Counted from the stretch's first letter, positions 46,796-60,449 are shown. The stretch: DNA of 64,000 nucleotides from Manis javanica (GCF_040802235.1 NC_133163.1:70917501-70981500), one strand, 5' to 3'. Translations and numbers: made by a program. The notes: generated by a model not told the origin, from the letters alone.

Positions 46796-47589
46796 GCCAG
46801 GAATTTTTCCTTTGCGACCATGTCTGCCTCCTGGGGAGCATTTTTCTCATCACACAGGATGACTCTAAGCCAGAGGAACCCCCTGGTCACTTTGCAGAAT
46901 GGCATATGGCAGATACCAAACTTGTACTTGGGGTTTAAACTAAGCTCACTCACTAAACAATCACAGGGCAGTGATAGGAAAGGTAAGGACACCTCTGCTT
47001 TTATAATGGAAATTGGCTCTCTATTATCTCCACACTGCCCAACACACAGATTACCTATACTTGCACCCATCCTGTCCTCTGCATCATAAATGGGGATTTA
47101 CTACCTTTCTACCTATTTACAGATGGTGATTTGAAACCCAGTGCTTTCTACCTTCACAGGCACTTGACTGAATTGACTATTTTTCCTCTGTATTGTGTAT
47201 TGAATCTCTCTCTCTAGAATGAAAACTTCCTGTTGTGTTTCTTACACATTACTAAGTCTCTTTCATCAGCAAAAATCAACAAAGAAAACCTCTTTCTATG
47301 CTTTATCCTACCTGTCTAGTACCTTGGGGAAAATGTTCTCTATAATAAAAGTACTGCTACTCCATGGGTCCATTTGTTGCCTCCCTTTCTTTCTTCAAGT
47401 CAAACCGAGTCATAGCTTACCTAAGGTGATCATGACTCTGTGCCACTACATTCAGTGGACATTCTTTGAGAGATTAATATTGCTGACGTCTCCCCATGTC
47501 TTCAAACAGTTCTTTATCCAGACATTTGCAGAGAACCATTCTCTATCTAGGAATGTTATTTTTTTTCTCCATTTGTCCTGATTATTAGT
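46796..47589. other. No gene recognised
   Basis: Short frames on both strands (46744-47089, 47219-47581) without recognised motifs. A weak L2-like flavour near 47180-47260. Confidence 0.5.
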
Positions 47590-47855
47590 GTACATATCTC
47601 AGACTGGCACTTAGGGAAGAACTGCCTGATGAAGTATAATCCTTCTGTTATATACTAACCATAATTATGTTTTTAAATGTGGGTTTATGATGATTTGATA
47701 ATGTCTATCTTTCCTTTAGGGATGTAAACTCCTTGATATCAAGGCCCTTGCCTGTTTCTGCTTTCCATTATACTCATAATTTCAAAAACATTGCTAGGAG
47801 CAATCCCAACAATAGTGATGGGCACTCAAAAAACATATTTCAGTGAATGATAATT
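47590..47855 (+). repeat. L2 LINE 3' fragment
   Basis: GGGATGTAAACTCCTTGATA, then AAGGCCCTTGCCTGTTTCTG, then GATGGGCACTCAAAAAACAT and TCAGTGAATGATAA follow the 3' end of L2. Confidence 0.65.
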
Positions 47856-47914
47856 TTCAAAAGGGAGAAATACATACCAAGAGTGAGAAATTGGTAACAC
47901 TAAGTAGTGATATG

Positions 47915-48125
47915 TGATAAGAACATGCTAAACACTTTGATGCCTCATCGTATTTCACCTTTTAAATGATCCAATGAAAACAATAGTTCCATTATGTAGA
48001 TGAAAAAACTGTAATTTGGAGAGGATAAACAAATCCTTCAAGTCCTCACAAATAAAAGCAGCAAAATCAAAACATGGGATTAAGATATACTCAGCTCAAA
48101 GTCCAGGCAACATTGTCTTACACTC
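47915..48125 (-). repeat. MIR SINE
   Basis: Antisense MIR: TTCCATTATGTAGATGAAAA, then ACTGTAATTTGGAGAGG, then CAAAACATGGGATTAAGATA and CTCAAAGTCCAGGCAACATT. Confidence 0.6.
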
Positions 48126-49989
48126 ATTGTGTCTTTATTTAAAATACTAATATTTTGTTCATTATGAATTTTTACATCAATTTTAATTTTTAAGAACATT
48201 ACATTAAACTATTATTTCTCTTGGTAAATGTAATTTTGGTACCCTCTTAAATTTTGCTCCTGAAACAAGCCTCTCACTTGCCTTACTAACCCCATCCTAG
48301 TACGGCCCTGCACAAATTATAGAGTTTGGTCCAAATGTTCACTCCAAAAGTAAGCTGTATATAGAATTCAGCAGTAGAAATCTTCCCTCTGAGGGAAGAT
48401 AGGATAAATTAGTATTCTTAACCTAGATTAGAAGAATGAGAAAAAGTTTAATAACAGACTGCAATCCCTCAGTAAGGTAATGACTAGCAATCTGAAAGGA
48501 GCAGTGCCAGGTGATTCTCTACCATGCCAAGGGCTGAAGAAGAGAGAGAAAAACCTTCGAGGATTTCCTATGCAGACATCAAAATATGTTTATGCTCATC
48601 ACAGACATAACTCCCACCACATTCTGTTGGTTAGGGCAAATAACAAGGCCAGTCCAGATTCAAGAAGAGGGCAAATATACTTTACCTCTTGATGCCAGAA
48701 GTTGCAAGGTTACATAGCCAGGGGTGTGTGTTCAGAAAAGAGAATAGCTTCCATAATTTTTGCCAATAATATACTAAAAGTGGCAATGCTAGTACCATCA
48801 TACCATTACTAGCACTGAGTAAATTACTCATTTGTAAATCTTTGTTAATTTGGTTGGCAAATAACAGTATGCTGTTGTTTTATTTTGCTTGTTGATGCTT
48901 AGTGTTGAACTTCATTTTGATAAATGTGCAGACCACATTCCACAACATAATCGTCTCTGGGAGAGAACGGATGATTCACAAATGAGACACTCCATTTTTG
49001 TCGGGTTTTGTTTTTGTTTATCCTTATAGAAGGAAAACCACAATTTTGTCTGCCCATTTAACAGATTTAGGCCAGTTAGTTCTTGGAGACATACAATCAT
49101 TTGGTTTGGGCATAGTGTCTGTGTTGGGAAAGGCCATGGGCAGGGCAGACAAAATCTGCTGAAGTCCTCTATTAAAAATGCACTATCTGAGCAACAGTTA
49201 ATGTCTCCAAGGGTAAGTAAAAATATTTTAGAACCACCTGGGAATGGGCTAAACAGAAGACCTGATTTCAGCCTCCTGGACAGTTTTCCTATCCTCATCC
49301 AAACTGAAGGAATGAATCAGTGATGCAAGTTCCCTCAGTTTCATTATTAATGAAAATTGTTAAAGAAGAACTTAGCTTTTTCCCCCATGTATTGTTTATA
49401 TGCCTGTTTAAATTCAAATTTGAGCCAGTAGCTAGGGAAATAAGAATATTTGAAGTATATGGCAAAAATCTCATATGCTGAAGCCTGATTTAACCAGAAG
49501 TATAAATGCTGAATTATACACCTCCCACTTACTCTAAATTGAACTGCCCATATCTTTGTGGGACTGCCCACAAGGTGTCTAATGAGTTATATGCCAGTGC
49601 TTATTTAACAAGAAAAGAAATCAAATAGAGCGTAACTGAAACCTGGGTACATTTTGTTTTTGTTTGTTGCAGAGAGCTGTCAGATATTTCAGTCCAATCT
49701 TAAAGTTGTTGCTTCCTTTTATTGCAAGTCGACTTCAGAATTTTAGTTACCTCTTGCTACAAAAGGTTTCAGTTTACAGGGTGGCAGGAAGAATGAAGAT
49801 CGATGCTTGCCCGGTCTGGTTGGTCATACCAATTTGTACTGCAATCTAGGTGCTGCAATCTCTGAGATTTGAGTTTAAATGTGTGCCTTGCAGCTTTAGA
49901 AGAAAGATGTGGTCTGCATACAGCTGTAGATCAACATTGCCAGTTTATTCACAGGACAAGGCATCCATCATGCTTGTGTACATAGGTAT
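48126..49989. other. No gene recognised
   Basis: No open frame above 130 codons and no motif I recognise on either strand. Confidence 0.6.
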
Positions 49990-50118
49990 TTCATGGTGCA
50001 GAGAAAGAAAGGAAAAGCAAAACAAAGATGGGATCAGAGAAGAAAAGAAGGGAGAGAAGAAAGGAATGAGGGAAGAAATTTGGGAGGAAGGAGGGAGTGA
50101 AGGATACAGGGAGGTGAT
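49990..50118 (+). repeat. Polypurine tract
   Basis: About 125 bases dominated by A and G (GAAAGAAAGGAAAAGC, then GAGAAGAAAAGAAGGGAGAG and GGGAGGAAGGAGGGAG). Confidence 0.85.
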
Positions 50119-52620
50119 CTCATTGTTTCTCAAAACCACATAGTTACAGCTAATCTTTAGGATAACAAATCATAGTTCATTCATTTATAGAAAATAGCAT
50201 CAGTTGAACATCAAAAATAATATTATTTAATAAATACATTTTTAATAATAATCTAATAAGAACTAATCCCTTTAAAAAGGCTCTCTCCTCCAGTTTTAGA
50301 CTATCATCTGATGAGAAAGAACAGTAGTCAGAGGAGAGCTTAAAATAGTAATTGAGTCAAAATCAGTCCAGATAAGAAATATATTCCCTCTTCACTCAGC
50401 TCTTAAGGAAAGAAACCTTCAGATTTATACAGGCATATTTTTAAAAATCATATTTTCAGATAGTATCACAATTATCACAATATTCCAGAGATGAGGATAG
50501 TGAGGCCCATATAGAAAAGCTATTTACCTTTTGTAAAAAGTTGTATGCAGTGAATAATCATCAGTGATTCATGCTTAAGTAAACTTCATAGCCATTAGCT
50601 TAGAGATACTTGCAATAGCCCATATTTTGCTCATTCAGTCATTATTTTATATTCTCTGTCTCTAAAGAATCAGTTTAATCATATGGCATGATGATGCTAA
50701 GGGCTGGCTGAAGACCTTTAGAGGCCCTAAATACCAGAATGAGAATGTACCCCCACACAATTAAACCACGACCAATACAAAACCATAAGTATTAGGAATT
50801 GCAATATTTCTAATTTTTCCCACAGAGACTCTGATTTTTTAAAAATCATATATAAAATACTTTCCAAAAAAGATTTGGTGTTTTTGTTTCCTGGGTCCTA
50901 AACACAACCTTGACCTGATTCTTGGGTATTTCAAAGTGACAATGTGTCAAACATCAACACTGCTGTAGCACTACATCTTAACATTTAATCTGTTTCCTCT
51001 CTCCCCATTTTCTTGAATATTTTAATTAAGAATCATTTTAATAGAAACATTTAAAATACCTAATAAAGTCTTAAAACAGCAGCCCCAATAAAGAAAAAAA
51101 TGCTCCCTTTAAATGTACTTGTCAGCTTTGCTGAGCATTCAGAGTAGCCGAGTATATAGTGCTACTTTGAATTAGTTATTTGGTTTTCATCAAAGCATTA
51201 TACTGAATAAGTTAAACATCTCTGCTCCTAATTTAAAATGGTAATGAGAAGCTGAAAATGAGAAGCAGTGAAATGAGGAATATCAGGGACATGAACGTCA
51301 AATTTAATAAAAGGGTTCTTTATCCTTGCTTTAGCTTTGGCTTTATTCTTTGACCAAAAAAGAACATTGGAATCTTGATATAAAAGAGAAGGCCATAAAA
51401 TGAAGTGTAATGACTTTAGAGATGAATGTATCGGTTCATGCATTATTTGGTATTGAAATTTAGAATCTCTTAGAAAACTAAATTTCCAAACCTATTAAAA
51501 AGACATAATTAATAATTCTACCTGAAACAATTTTGTTTTGCATTATTATTACAAACATTGTATGAAGATATGCTTTAATCGAATAGCTTTGATGAAGAAT
51601 TTACCTGATGGCTTTCTCAAGAGGAGTTTTACAATTTTAAGTATCTTATTATTTGGTAATTGATATTATTTCTATATTTGAACATTATTTGCTAATATAA
51701 AATAGCTTATCCAAGATTCCACATGAGGAAGTGGAAGGTATTCAAATTTCCCAAGAAGATATAATCACCCCATGATGAATTAAGGTATTTTGTCTTTAAA
51801 ATGATCACTATCATATAATTCTTACATGTTTAGAGCCAAACTGCATGAGAAGACGATAGCGTAATACAGGGTAGAGAAAAGGAGGTTAATTACAGTTTGA
51901 GATGTCGTTTTCATCTGACTGACAAAACCATTTCAACTGTCAAAAACCATTAAGAGCTGAGCTTGGGCATTGGTAGGTGGATTATATGGCCACAAGAGGG
52001 CAGCAGATGGTCTGAAACTAACGAACTGAGCTGATGGCATGTATAATGATTACAGAAGTGAGGGTTTTTACTGCAAAACCAGCATTTTCTAAATTTTGGT
52101 CTCCCAGGTAGGAATCATGAGGAGAACACACAAGCTGCTCTGACTATAGTAATGTCTTATTTTCTCCTTTCCAATTAGGAGAATAAGAAGTTTAGCAAAA
52201 ATTAGAGGCTACTAGAATGAGTAAATGGAAATAGTTGCTTGAACCATAGAAAAGATGGCTTACATGTCTTGCAATGTATCTTGAGAAATTAGCTCAAAGG
52301 TAGCTAATATAATTTCTCAGTCCTAGCCTATACCTTTCATGTGTTTTGCAATTTTCATAAAATTTTTCTTTACAATTTTGCCTTTGGTGTGTTTCTAGCC
52401 AAAATCCTTGAAACAATGGGAAGAAAATTGGACTGAGAATCAGGATACACAGGTTTTAGAGCAACTTATTTCACCCTATAGACTAACTAGTCAAAGTCAG
52501 TCATTTTTACATAAATTATACATTTTTTTGATATCGTTCTCATAGAAAATATGAGTTTGGGTCATGGGTATCTTTCTCTAGTTTTTAAAATAATTATGAT
52601 CTAGCACATTAGACTACATC
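50119..52620. other. No gene recognised; weak MIR-like patches
   Basis: Stretches near 50455-50560 (antisense) and 52400-52530 (sense) weakly follow MIR order but are too diverged to call. No gene. Confidence 0.5.
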
Positions 52621-53044
52621 CTAGGTTCTTTTTCATTCATTCCTTTTATTATGTGCTGTACCCCAAGACAGAGAGACAGGCTTTCATCCTGAGTGCCTGA
52701 CCTGTAAGCCTGAAATATCACTACCACATAACTGGTCCTTTTAGGTGATGGCTCCAGAAGAATAGCTTCCATGTCCCAATTCCTAGCCTATCTAGCTGAT
52801 CCTGCTCTTTGAGAGATACTTTCTCCATAGCAGAAATAAAGCTTTTCCGAGTGATTTTGTGTCTACTGTGTGCATGTGTGGGTGTTTGTGTGTGTACATG
52901 TGAGTCTTACTAGGTCAGTGGATTGGCCTATTTCTGAAACTAGTGCTGCCTTACTGCAGATCACCATGACTCCGAATTTCCTAGTCATTGCTCACTGGTC
53001 TTTTACTCCGGTTCCCCACACTCAGACAATATATCCAGCCACCT
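52621..53044. other. Unassigned; LTR-like end possible
   Basis: GCAGAAATAAAGCTTTTCC near 52829 looks like an LTR polyadenylation region followed by a U5-like stretch, then a GTGTGTG tract (52868-52895). I could not define any ends. Confidence 0.25.
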
Positions 53045-53372
53045 ATACCCTAAATACTGGGTTGCTATAACAAATTACCTCAGACTGGGTGGCTTAAGCA
53101 ACAAACATATCTTTCTTATAATTCTGGAGACTCAAAAATACAAGATCAAGCTGCTTGCAAATTCAGTGTCTAGGGAGACACTCCTCTTCTTGGTTTGCAG
53201 ACAGCAGCCTTCTTGATGTACGCTTACGTAGTAGAGAAAGAGAGAACATCTCTCTCATGTCTCTTCTTCTAAAGTCACTGACTTTATTCATGAGGGCTCT
53301 ACTTTTATGATCTAATCATCTCCCAAAGCCTCATCTCCAAATACCATCACATTAGGGATTAGAGATTTCTTT
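53045..53372 (-). mobile_element. MLT1-family LTR, truncated
   Basis: Antisense MLT1: starts near GGGTTGCTATAACAAATTACC and CTCAGACTGGGTGGCTTAAG, the complement of the MLT1 3' end, then TTATAATTCTGGAGACTC, and CAAAGCCTCATCTCCAAATACC near the other end. The terminal part is interrupted by a short L1 3' end at 53378. Confidence 0.8.
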
Positions 53373-53377
53373 TTAAG

Positions 53378-53430
53378 TTTTTTATTAAGGTATGATTGAT
53401 ATACACTATTACGAAGGTTTCACGTGGGAG
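53378..53430 (-). mobile_element. Very short LINE-1 3' end
   Basis: About 50 bases (TTTTTTATTAAGGTATGATT, GATATACACTATTACGAAGG, TTTCACGTG) match the antisense 3' terminus of the older L1 at 17301-17345. Extreme 5' truncation is the likely explanation. Confidence 0.65.
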
Positions 53431-53574
53431 ACACCAATATTCACGTAGCCTTAAGCAAATTATGTGTGTGTATGTATATATCCTATTTTTTCTTTCTTAT
53501 TACTGTTGTCATTATTATAGTGTACACTCTTAATACTCTACTGGACTATTAAATCGACTCATAACTTATTTCCC

Positions 53575-53750
53575 CTCCTCAGGCTCTCTTCACTCTAATC
53601 TATCTTCCAGAGAGCTGTCAGAGGAATCTTCCTCAGTGTGATTCTGATCATGTTACTTCCCTCCTCAAAAACCTTCAGTGATGACCCTTTTCTTACCAAA
53701 TCAAATGTGAATGCTTGGCAAAATGACTAGGGCTGTCTGGAGTAGGACCC
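53575..53750 (+). repeat. L2 LINE fragment
   Basis: GATCATGTTACTTCCCTCCT, then CAAAAACCTTCAGTGATGAC and CTTACCAAATCAAATGTGAA follow L2. Confidence 0.6.
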
Positions 53751-54189
53751 CTGACAGCATACTCTGAAGAGGCAAAATGGAACTCAAGAAAATCTGAGCT
53801 ATGCACTGGGCACCCACAGTTGTGTCCTTCATTCTTCTGATTTATAAAAACAGGGTAGACTACAGAATCTTGCGGTCATCTTCTGAAAACAATGTTTCCT
53901 GAATATAGCTCTTCAGCTTTAATTCCCTACTTCTCTACTTCAGATAGCCAATATCACCAAAAAGAATAAAACTATTGGCCATTCCTAAAAATGAGCTGTA
54001 CTTCTACCAACATTGCTGGTATTTCATAATGATCTTCACTCATAAACTGTCCTTACAGCTAAAGTGTCCATCAAAACCTTGCCCATCATTACAAGTTTGC
54101 TCAAAATACCTTCAAAAAATTATCTCTTGCCTCCAAACCTCTTTCAAAAAAACCACTGCATTCTCCATGTTAATGTCTTAGCTCCTGCC

Positions 54190-54560
54190 TTAGTTAATTC
54201 AGGCAGCTATAATACCATACACTGGGTGGCTTAAACAACAAACATTTATTTTTCACAGTTCTGAAGGCTGGGAAGTTCCAGATCAAGGTGCTAGTAGATC
54301 TAGTGTCTGGTGAAAGCCTGCTTCTTGGCTTTTACATGACCACCTCCTCATTCTATCCTCACATGGTTGAAGGAGAAAGAGAGCTCTCACATATCTCTTG
54401 CTTTCATGTGTCTCTTCTTATATGGGCACTAATTCCAGTAAGAGGCCTCTACCTTCATGACCTAACTGCATCCCAAAGGTGCCATCTCCAAATACCACCA
54501 TGTTGTGGAAAGGATTTCAACATATGCATTTTGGAGGGACACATACATTCCTTTTGTAGC
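54190..54560 (-). mobile_element. MLT1-family (ERVL-MaLR) LTR
   Basis: Antisense LTR: CAGGCAGCTATAATACCATA, CACTGGGTGGCTTAAACAAC, TTATTTTTCACAGTTCTGAA, then ATGGTTGAAGGAGAAAGAG and a far end with GATTTCAACATATGCATTTT and GGAGGGACACATACATTCC. Nearly full length. Confidence 0.85.
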
Positions 54561-56199
54561 ATATATGCATTCAGTTTATATAATTTATTTGAAGTAATCA
54601 AGTGAGCAGAAACCATATTTCTTTCACCTTTTTTTAATCTCCTTATGATCTTGTTCATTATAGGTTTTTCAATAAATTGAGTGACTTACTAAATTATAGG
54701 GTATTAAAATCAATATATTCAAATTTCTGATAATTACTTAAATGAAATTATTAGGCCCTGATGAAGTTCCAGATGAGAGTTTATCTACCTTTCATGTGAT
54801 GATTCACTGTGAACTAGAATTCTGAAGGGTCACTGGCAGCTTATAGTCATAGAGAGGGAAGAAAATTTCCTTGTGACTTGATTTGTTTCATCAAAAGAAC
54901 TCTTCTGGAGCAAACAAAGATTCTGAAGAAATTGTATTGAATAGAGCCTTCAGTGAGACCTTTAAAAGAAGATATTTCAAAGGGTCAAATTTATTTCTTA
55001 GAATATTAAAAAGAACTTCTCCTTATAATAATATCATTTTAAAACTGAAAAAAATATAATAATATTTACTAAAGCACAGGTACTTAATTAAAAAATAAGA
55101 AGTTGATAAGGATATATCATCTTTAAAGAATTTAGGGGGAGAATAGATATTTTGAATTCTGTAACAGAGAACTGAATATAAAAAGAAGTTATTTAGATAG
55201 TTCATGTAGTAAAAATATATGTCACTTTTCCTTTTCAAACAATAGAAACAACTGATGATCATGACTCTTGGAAATACTATCTTAATTCATAACTTGTGAA
55301 AGTTAAGAACAACCAATCAAAAACAGAACAAGGCACGCTTCACAAAATTGTACCAAAAATAGCACTAATTTTGAAAAAAAAATTGGGGGATAAAAATATA
55401 AAGTCACACAGCACAAGACAATTTTCTTCAGAATATCATAATTCATTTTTTTGCCTTTGGGATTTCTCCTACCTCCAAACCTCGTTCTAGCACTCCATCA
55501 TTCCTCAGGAGGCAGGAGTTTCCTGGGGCCTCAGAAAAAGACAAAGAAAGAGATCGATACCACTCTGACTTACCATATCTTCCAAAAGTTGCACAGGTTC
55601 ATGATGTCTTCCAGTATCACAGGTGAATCAATAACCTAATTTTAAAGGAGGATATTTGTTAAATATTACATTAAAATATTTTAAAACCCTTTACCCAGCA
55701 AGGTTGACCTCCTTCCTCATAAAAATATTTTAAGATATATGAAATTATAACAAGTCTGATGACCCACCCCAAAAGGATGCAGCAAAGGCACGCTGGACAG
55801 TTTAACAGTATACTAGAGCCCTTGGCTGTTTGTCTGGGTTACACCAGCCATTTTGTAAGCCATATATTTATTTTTTGACTGAATATATTTTCAGAACTCC
55901 AGATGCACCTGACTGGACCCTGTGCTGTACTCTGTGGATATAAGGATATTTAAAACACAACTCCAGTGTTCCTACCCTGTCATCTAATTGTCTTAGGTTC
56001 CTTGAAAAGTCTGTGTCATTACAACCTTGCTATCTTCTCCTAGCATTCTTGTGACCAAAATCATATACCTTCAGGATAGCAATAATGTGCTTTGTATGAA
56101 ATATAGGCCAGCACCAATAGACTGAGATATGGATGTCAGATAAAGTATTCTGGACTTGTCACACAAAACTTGAATATCATCTTACATTAAACTTTTCTT
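54561..56199. other. No gene recognised
   Basis: AT-rich unique-looking sequence. The short frames at 55023-55262, 55296-55490 and 55451-55639 have no recognised domain. Confidence 0.6.
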
Positions 56200-58086
56200 A
56201 TGTGAATGTCAACTCACTTGTTTAAATTAGAAAACTATTCCTATATGTAAAGTAATATATCATTTGAAAGTTTACTTTTATAAGTTAAAGATATGTATTG
56301 TAAAGCATAGGGTAATTCCTAAAAAATCAAACAGTGATGTGTAAATACACGAATCAGTGAGTTAGAATGGGAAAAACAAAAATTTCCTCAATTAGTGAAA
56401 AAATAAGAAAGGAAAAAATGTAATGATAGGAAAGTTTTTTTAAACAAATAGCATAGTGTTAATATGAATCTAACAAATTTGATACTTACATTAAATGTAA
56501 ATTTTCTATGTACCCCAATTAAAGGGGAGAGATCACCACACTACATAAAAAAAGCAAGACCTCTTCTGTACTATGAGAAATGTACTTTTACTTACTACAA
56601 AGAAAAGGTAAGTTAAAAGTAAAACCTGGAAAAGAGATCTTGCAAGCACAAATCATAAGAAAGTTGGAGGGGTTCTATAAATATCAAAGTAGACTTCAAA
56701 ACAAAGGGTTATAAGGGATAAAAAAGAATAACCCATAATGATTGAAGGATCAACTCATTAAGACAACCAAAAGTTCTAAGTTTATAATATGCCAAATAAC
56801 AAATCTTCAAAATACTTAAAGCAAAATATGACAGAACTTAAACGAGAAACAAACATCCACATTGCAGATGGAGACTTCAACACTCGTCACAGACAAAGAG
56901 CAACCCTGCAGAAGACCTGAACAACACTGCCTACCAGGTCGATCTAATTGACATTATAGAATAATCCACCTTACATTATCAGAATACACATTAGCTCCAA
57001 GAACATATGAAATACCCATAGACCGTAAAACAAGTCTCAGTAAGTTTAGGACTGATATAATAATATATTTTCTGACCAAATTGTTATTGAAATAGAAGCT
57101 AAAGTAGAAAAATATATAGAAAATTTATAGTATCTGAAACTTTTAAAACACAAGTTTAAATAACTCATGGTTCAAAGAAGAAACTGCAAAAGAAATCAGA
57201 GAATATTCTGTACTAAATAAAAATTAAAACACAATATGTCAAAATGTGTGGGATGATGCTTAAGCAGAGTGTATAGGAAAAAGTCACTTTTATTTTAAAT
57301 ACTTAGATTAGAAAAGAAGGGTCTCAGGTCAGTGATCTAAGTTTGAAAAGGAATAAAATAAAAAGGAAGAGCAGATCAAGCACATAGTAAGCAAAAAGTA
57401 GAAAGTATTAAAGATATAAAAGGAAATAAATATATTAGAATACAGACAAATAATGGGAAAAAATCAGTAAAAGCTCACAAGGACAATAAAATTGGTAAAT
57501 GTCTTGCTAGATTAATTTTGAAAAAAGAGAAAGAAGAGACAAAAACAGCAATATTGGAAATAAAAAGGCTATTACACATATTACAGATATTAAAAGCATA
57601 ATAAGAGAATTATATGGAAACTAAGTCAATAAATTTGAAAACATGGATGAAATGGACTAATTCTTTAAAAAGGCATAACCAAACCAATTCAGAAAGAAAT
57701 TGAAAATTTGAGTATTCATATGTCAACTAAAGAAACTGAATTTTCATTCAAAACTTTCCCACAATGCAAACATAAGACTTAACTGTCTATATTAACCAGT
57801 GTTGTTGAACATTTAAGGAAGAATTAATACCACAAATTAATCTTTCACAACTCTATTAGATAACTGGAGAAAAAAAGGAAAATCGCTCACTAAATATTAT
57901 AAGGAAAACATTATTTGGATACCAAAATCAGACAAAGACATTGCAAGAAAATATAACTTCATGGACATAGATGCAAAAAACCTTCAAAAAATATTAGCAA
58001 ATGAAAACTAGCAATGTATAAAAAGGGTATTACATCATGAAGTTTTCTGAAGAATGCAAGTTTGGTTTAAGAGTAAAATACCATTC

Positions 58087-58100
58087 AAGAACTAGTAAAT
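58087..58100. repeat. Target-site duplication of nested L1, left
   Basis: AAGAACTAGTAAAT, one mismatch from the right copy. Confidence 0.7.
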
Positions 58101-58903
58101 GATGTTGCAAATGGCAGAATTTCCTTCTTTGACACTGAATAATATTCCATTATAGGTATATATCACATTTTCTTTATTCATCTGCTGACAGACACTTAGG
58201 TTGTTACCATATTTTGGTTATTGTAAATAGTGCTACAATAAACCTAAGAGTACAGATACCTTTGAGATCCTGATTTCAATTATTTTGGATATATATAAAG
58301 GAGTGGAACTGCTAGGTTTAATGGCTCTATTTTTAATTTTTTGAGGAATCTCCTCACTGTTTTCTATAGCTGATACACCATTTTACATTCCCACCAACAG
58401 TGTATACGGTTCCAATTTTTCCACAACCTCACTAACACTTCTTACGCTAAGTGAAATAAGCCAGTCACAGAAGGATAAATACTGCATGGTTTTACTTATA
58501 TGAGGTATCTAAAAAAGTCAAAGTCATAGAAGCAGAGAATATAATAGTGGTGGCCAGGGTGGGAAGGGACTATTAGAGGTGTATAAAATTTCAGTTATGT
58601 AGATGAATAAGTTCTAGAGATCTGCTGTATCATATAGTAGCCTAGAGTTAACCATACAGTATTGCGCACTTCAAAATTTTTTAATGATGCACAAACATCA
58701 AATTGTACAAATTAAATATGTACAGTTCTTTGTACATCAATTAATCTCAATAAAGCTATTAAAATAATAATAGAACCTATCTCAGAATTGTTTTAAGTAT
58801 TAAATGATACAATGTTTGTTCCATGCCTGGCACAATGTCTGGCATGGGATAATCATTAAAAAATCACACAATATAATAAAATAATAAAATACTTTCAATA
58901 AAA
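58101..58903 (+). mobile_element. Nested 5'-inverted (twin-primed) LINE-1 with MIR-containing 3' flank
   Basis: Inside the old L1M. 58101-58443 is L1 ORF2 end in minus orientation (TTATTCATCTGCTGACAGAC, GTTATTGTAAATAGTGCTAC, TTTACATTCCCACCAACAG). 58444-58755 is L1 3' end in plus orientation (GCTAAGTGAAATAAGCCAG ... CAATTAATCTCAATAAAGC). 58765-58870 is a MIR 3' end, followed by an A-rich tail. AAGAACTAGTAAAT at 58087-58100 and AAGAACTAATAAAT at 58904-58917 match at 13 of 14 and enclose the whole block, so the inversion, the L1 3' end and the MIR-bearing flank came in one event. Confidence 0.75.
58765..58870 (+). repeat. MIR SINE 3' portion
   Basis: AACCTATCTCAGAATTGTTT, TAAGTATTAAATGATACAAT, then GCCTGGCACAATGTCTGGC and AATCATTAAA, the MIR 3' order. 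Its place between an L1 3' end and a target duplication suggests it was carried as L1 3' flank. Confidence 0.65.
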
Positions 58904-58917
58904 AAGAACTAATAAAT
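58904..58917. repeat. Target-site duplication of nested L1, right
   Basis: AAGAACTAATAAAT. It flows directly into resumed old L1 ORF2 sequence. Confidence 0.7.
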
Positions 58918-60449
58918 TAGTTTAGCCAGTTTACAGAATACTAAGTAAACATAAAAAATTTACTTATATATCTATACCCTAGAAAAATATGGAAATCAAA
59001 ATTAAAACAATAACATTCACAACAACATACAAACTAAAAAAATATTTACGGAAAATCAGCAAGCTTAATGTGATACCTGAACACTGAAAACCATAAAAGA
59101 AAACTGCTGAGAAAATTTAACATCTAAGTAGAGAGATATACTATATTGATGAATCAGAATATTCAACATAGTTAAAATGCTAATTCTCCCAAAATTGAAC
59201 TCTAGATTTTACTCAATTACAATAAAAGTTTGAGAATATTTTTTTTGGTAGAAATTAATTATCTGACTCTAAAATTTATATGAAAATTTAAAGGATCAGG
59301 AATAATTAAAACAATCTTAATAAAGAACAAAAGTGACAGAATTGTACTACTTGATTTAAAGAGTTTTACTCTAAAGTTACAATAATCGACAAAATGTTGT
59401 GCTGGCTTAAACACAGAAATACATATCAATGGCACAGAAGACTCCAGAAATAAACTGACAAATATATATTTACTTTATTTTTGATAAATTGCTAAGGCAA
59501 TTCAATGGGGATTGTGTTTTTCAAAAAATAGCAATAGAACAACTGAATATCAATATAAGAAAAAGAAGCACTCAACTTTTACCTATACCACACACAAAAA
59601 TTATTTGGAAATATATCTAGGCTTAAACATTAGAGTTAAAACTGTAAGATTTCTAGGAGAAAATCTTTATGCCCTTGGGGAAGACATATTTTTATTAGAG
59701 AGTTCACAAACATTAATAATTTAAAAGGAACTACTAATAAATTGAGCTTCATGGCTTCTTTAAAAAAATTATCTTTGAAAGATACAATTAGGAAAATTAT
59801 AAGACATGACACTAACTAGGAGAAAATACTTGCAAACTTATTTCTGAAAATGAGGCTGTATCCAGAATATTTAACAAATTCATGTGTATCATTAAGAAGA
59901 ATATAGAAATATTACAAATAGGCAAAAAGATTACAAATAGGAAAAAATGTCACAAAAGAAGATACATGAATGGCCAAGGTACACAAGAAAAGATGATCAA
60001 CATTATTAATACTCAGAGAAATAAAAGTTTACATTGCAGAGAAATACTACATTATAACCTAAAACTAAAAAGATCATCAATATCATATGTTGGTTAAGAT
60101 ATGGAAAAACTAGAATTCTCTAGTGGGAATGCAAAATGATACAGCCACATTAGCAAACAGTTCATAACTTTCTAAAAAAGTTCAGCAGAAACTTACCAAG
60201 TACCACATAAGCCAGCAGTTACACCTCCAGGTATTTACTAAAAAAGAAATGAAAATATTAAGTCCAAACAAAGATACACAAAAGTTTTTATTAGATTTAT
60301 TCATTGTAGCTACAAACTGGGAACAGCTCAAAAAACATTGACAGATAAATGGATTAACAAATTGTTGTATATCCATATGCATATTACTCAGCAATAAAAA
60401 GGAACATGCTACAAATACAAACAGTAATGTGGATAAATATTTAAAACAT

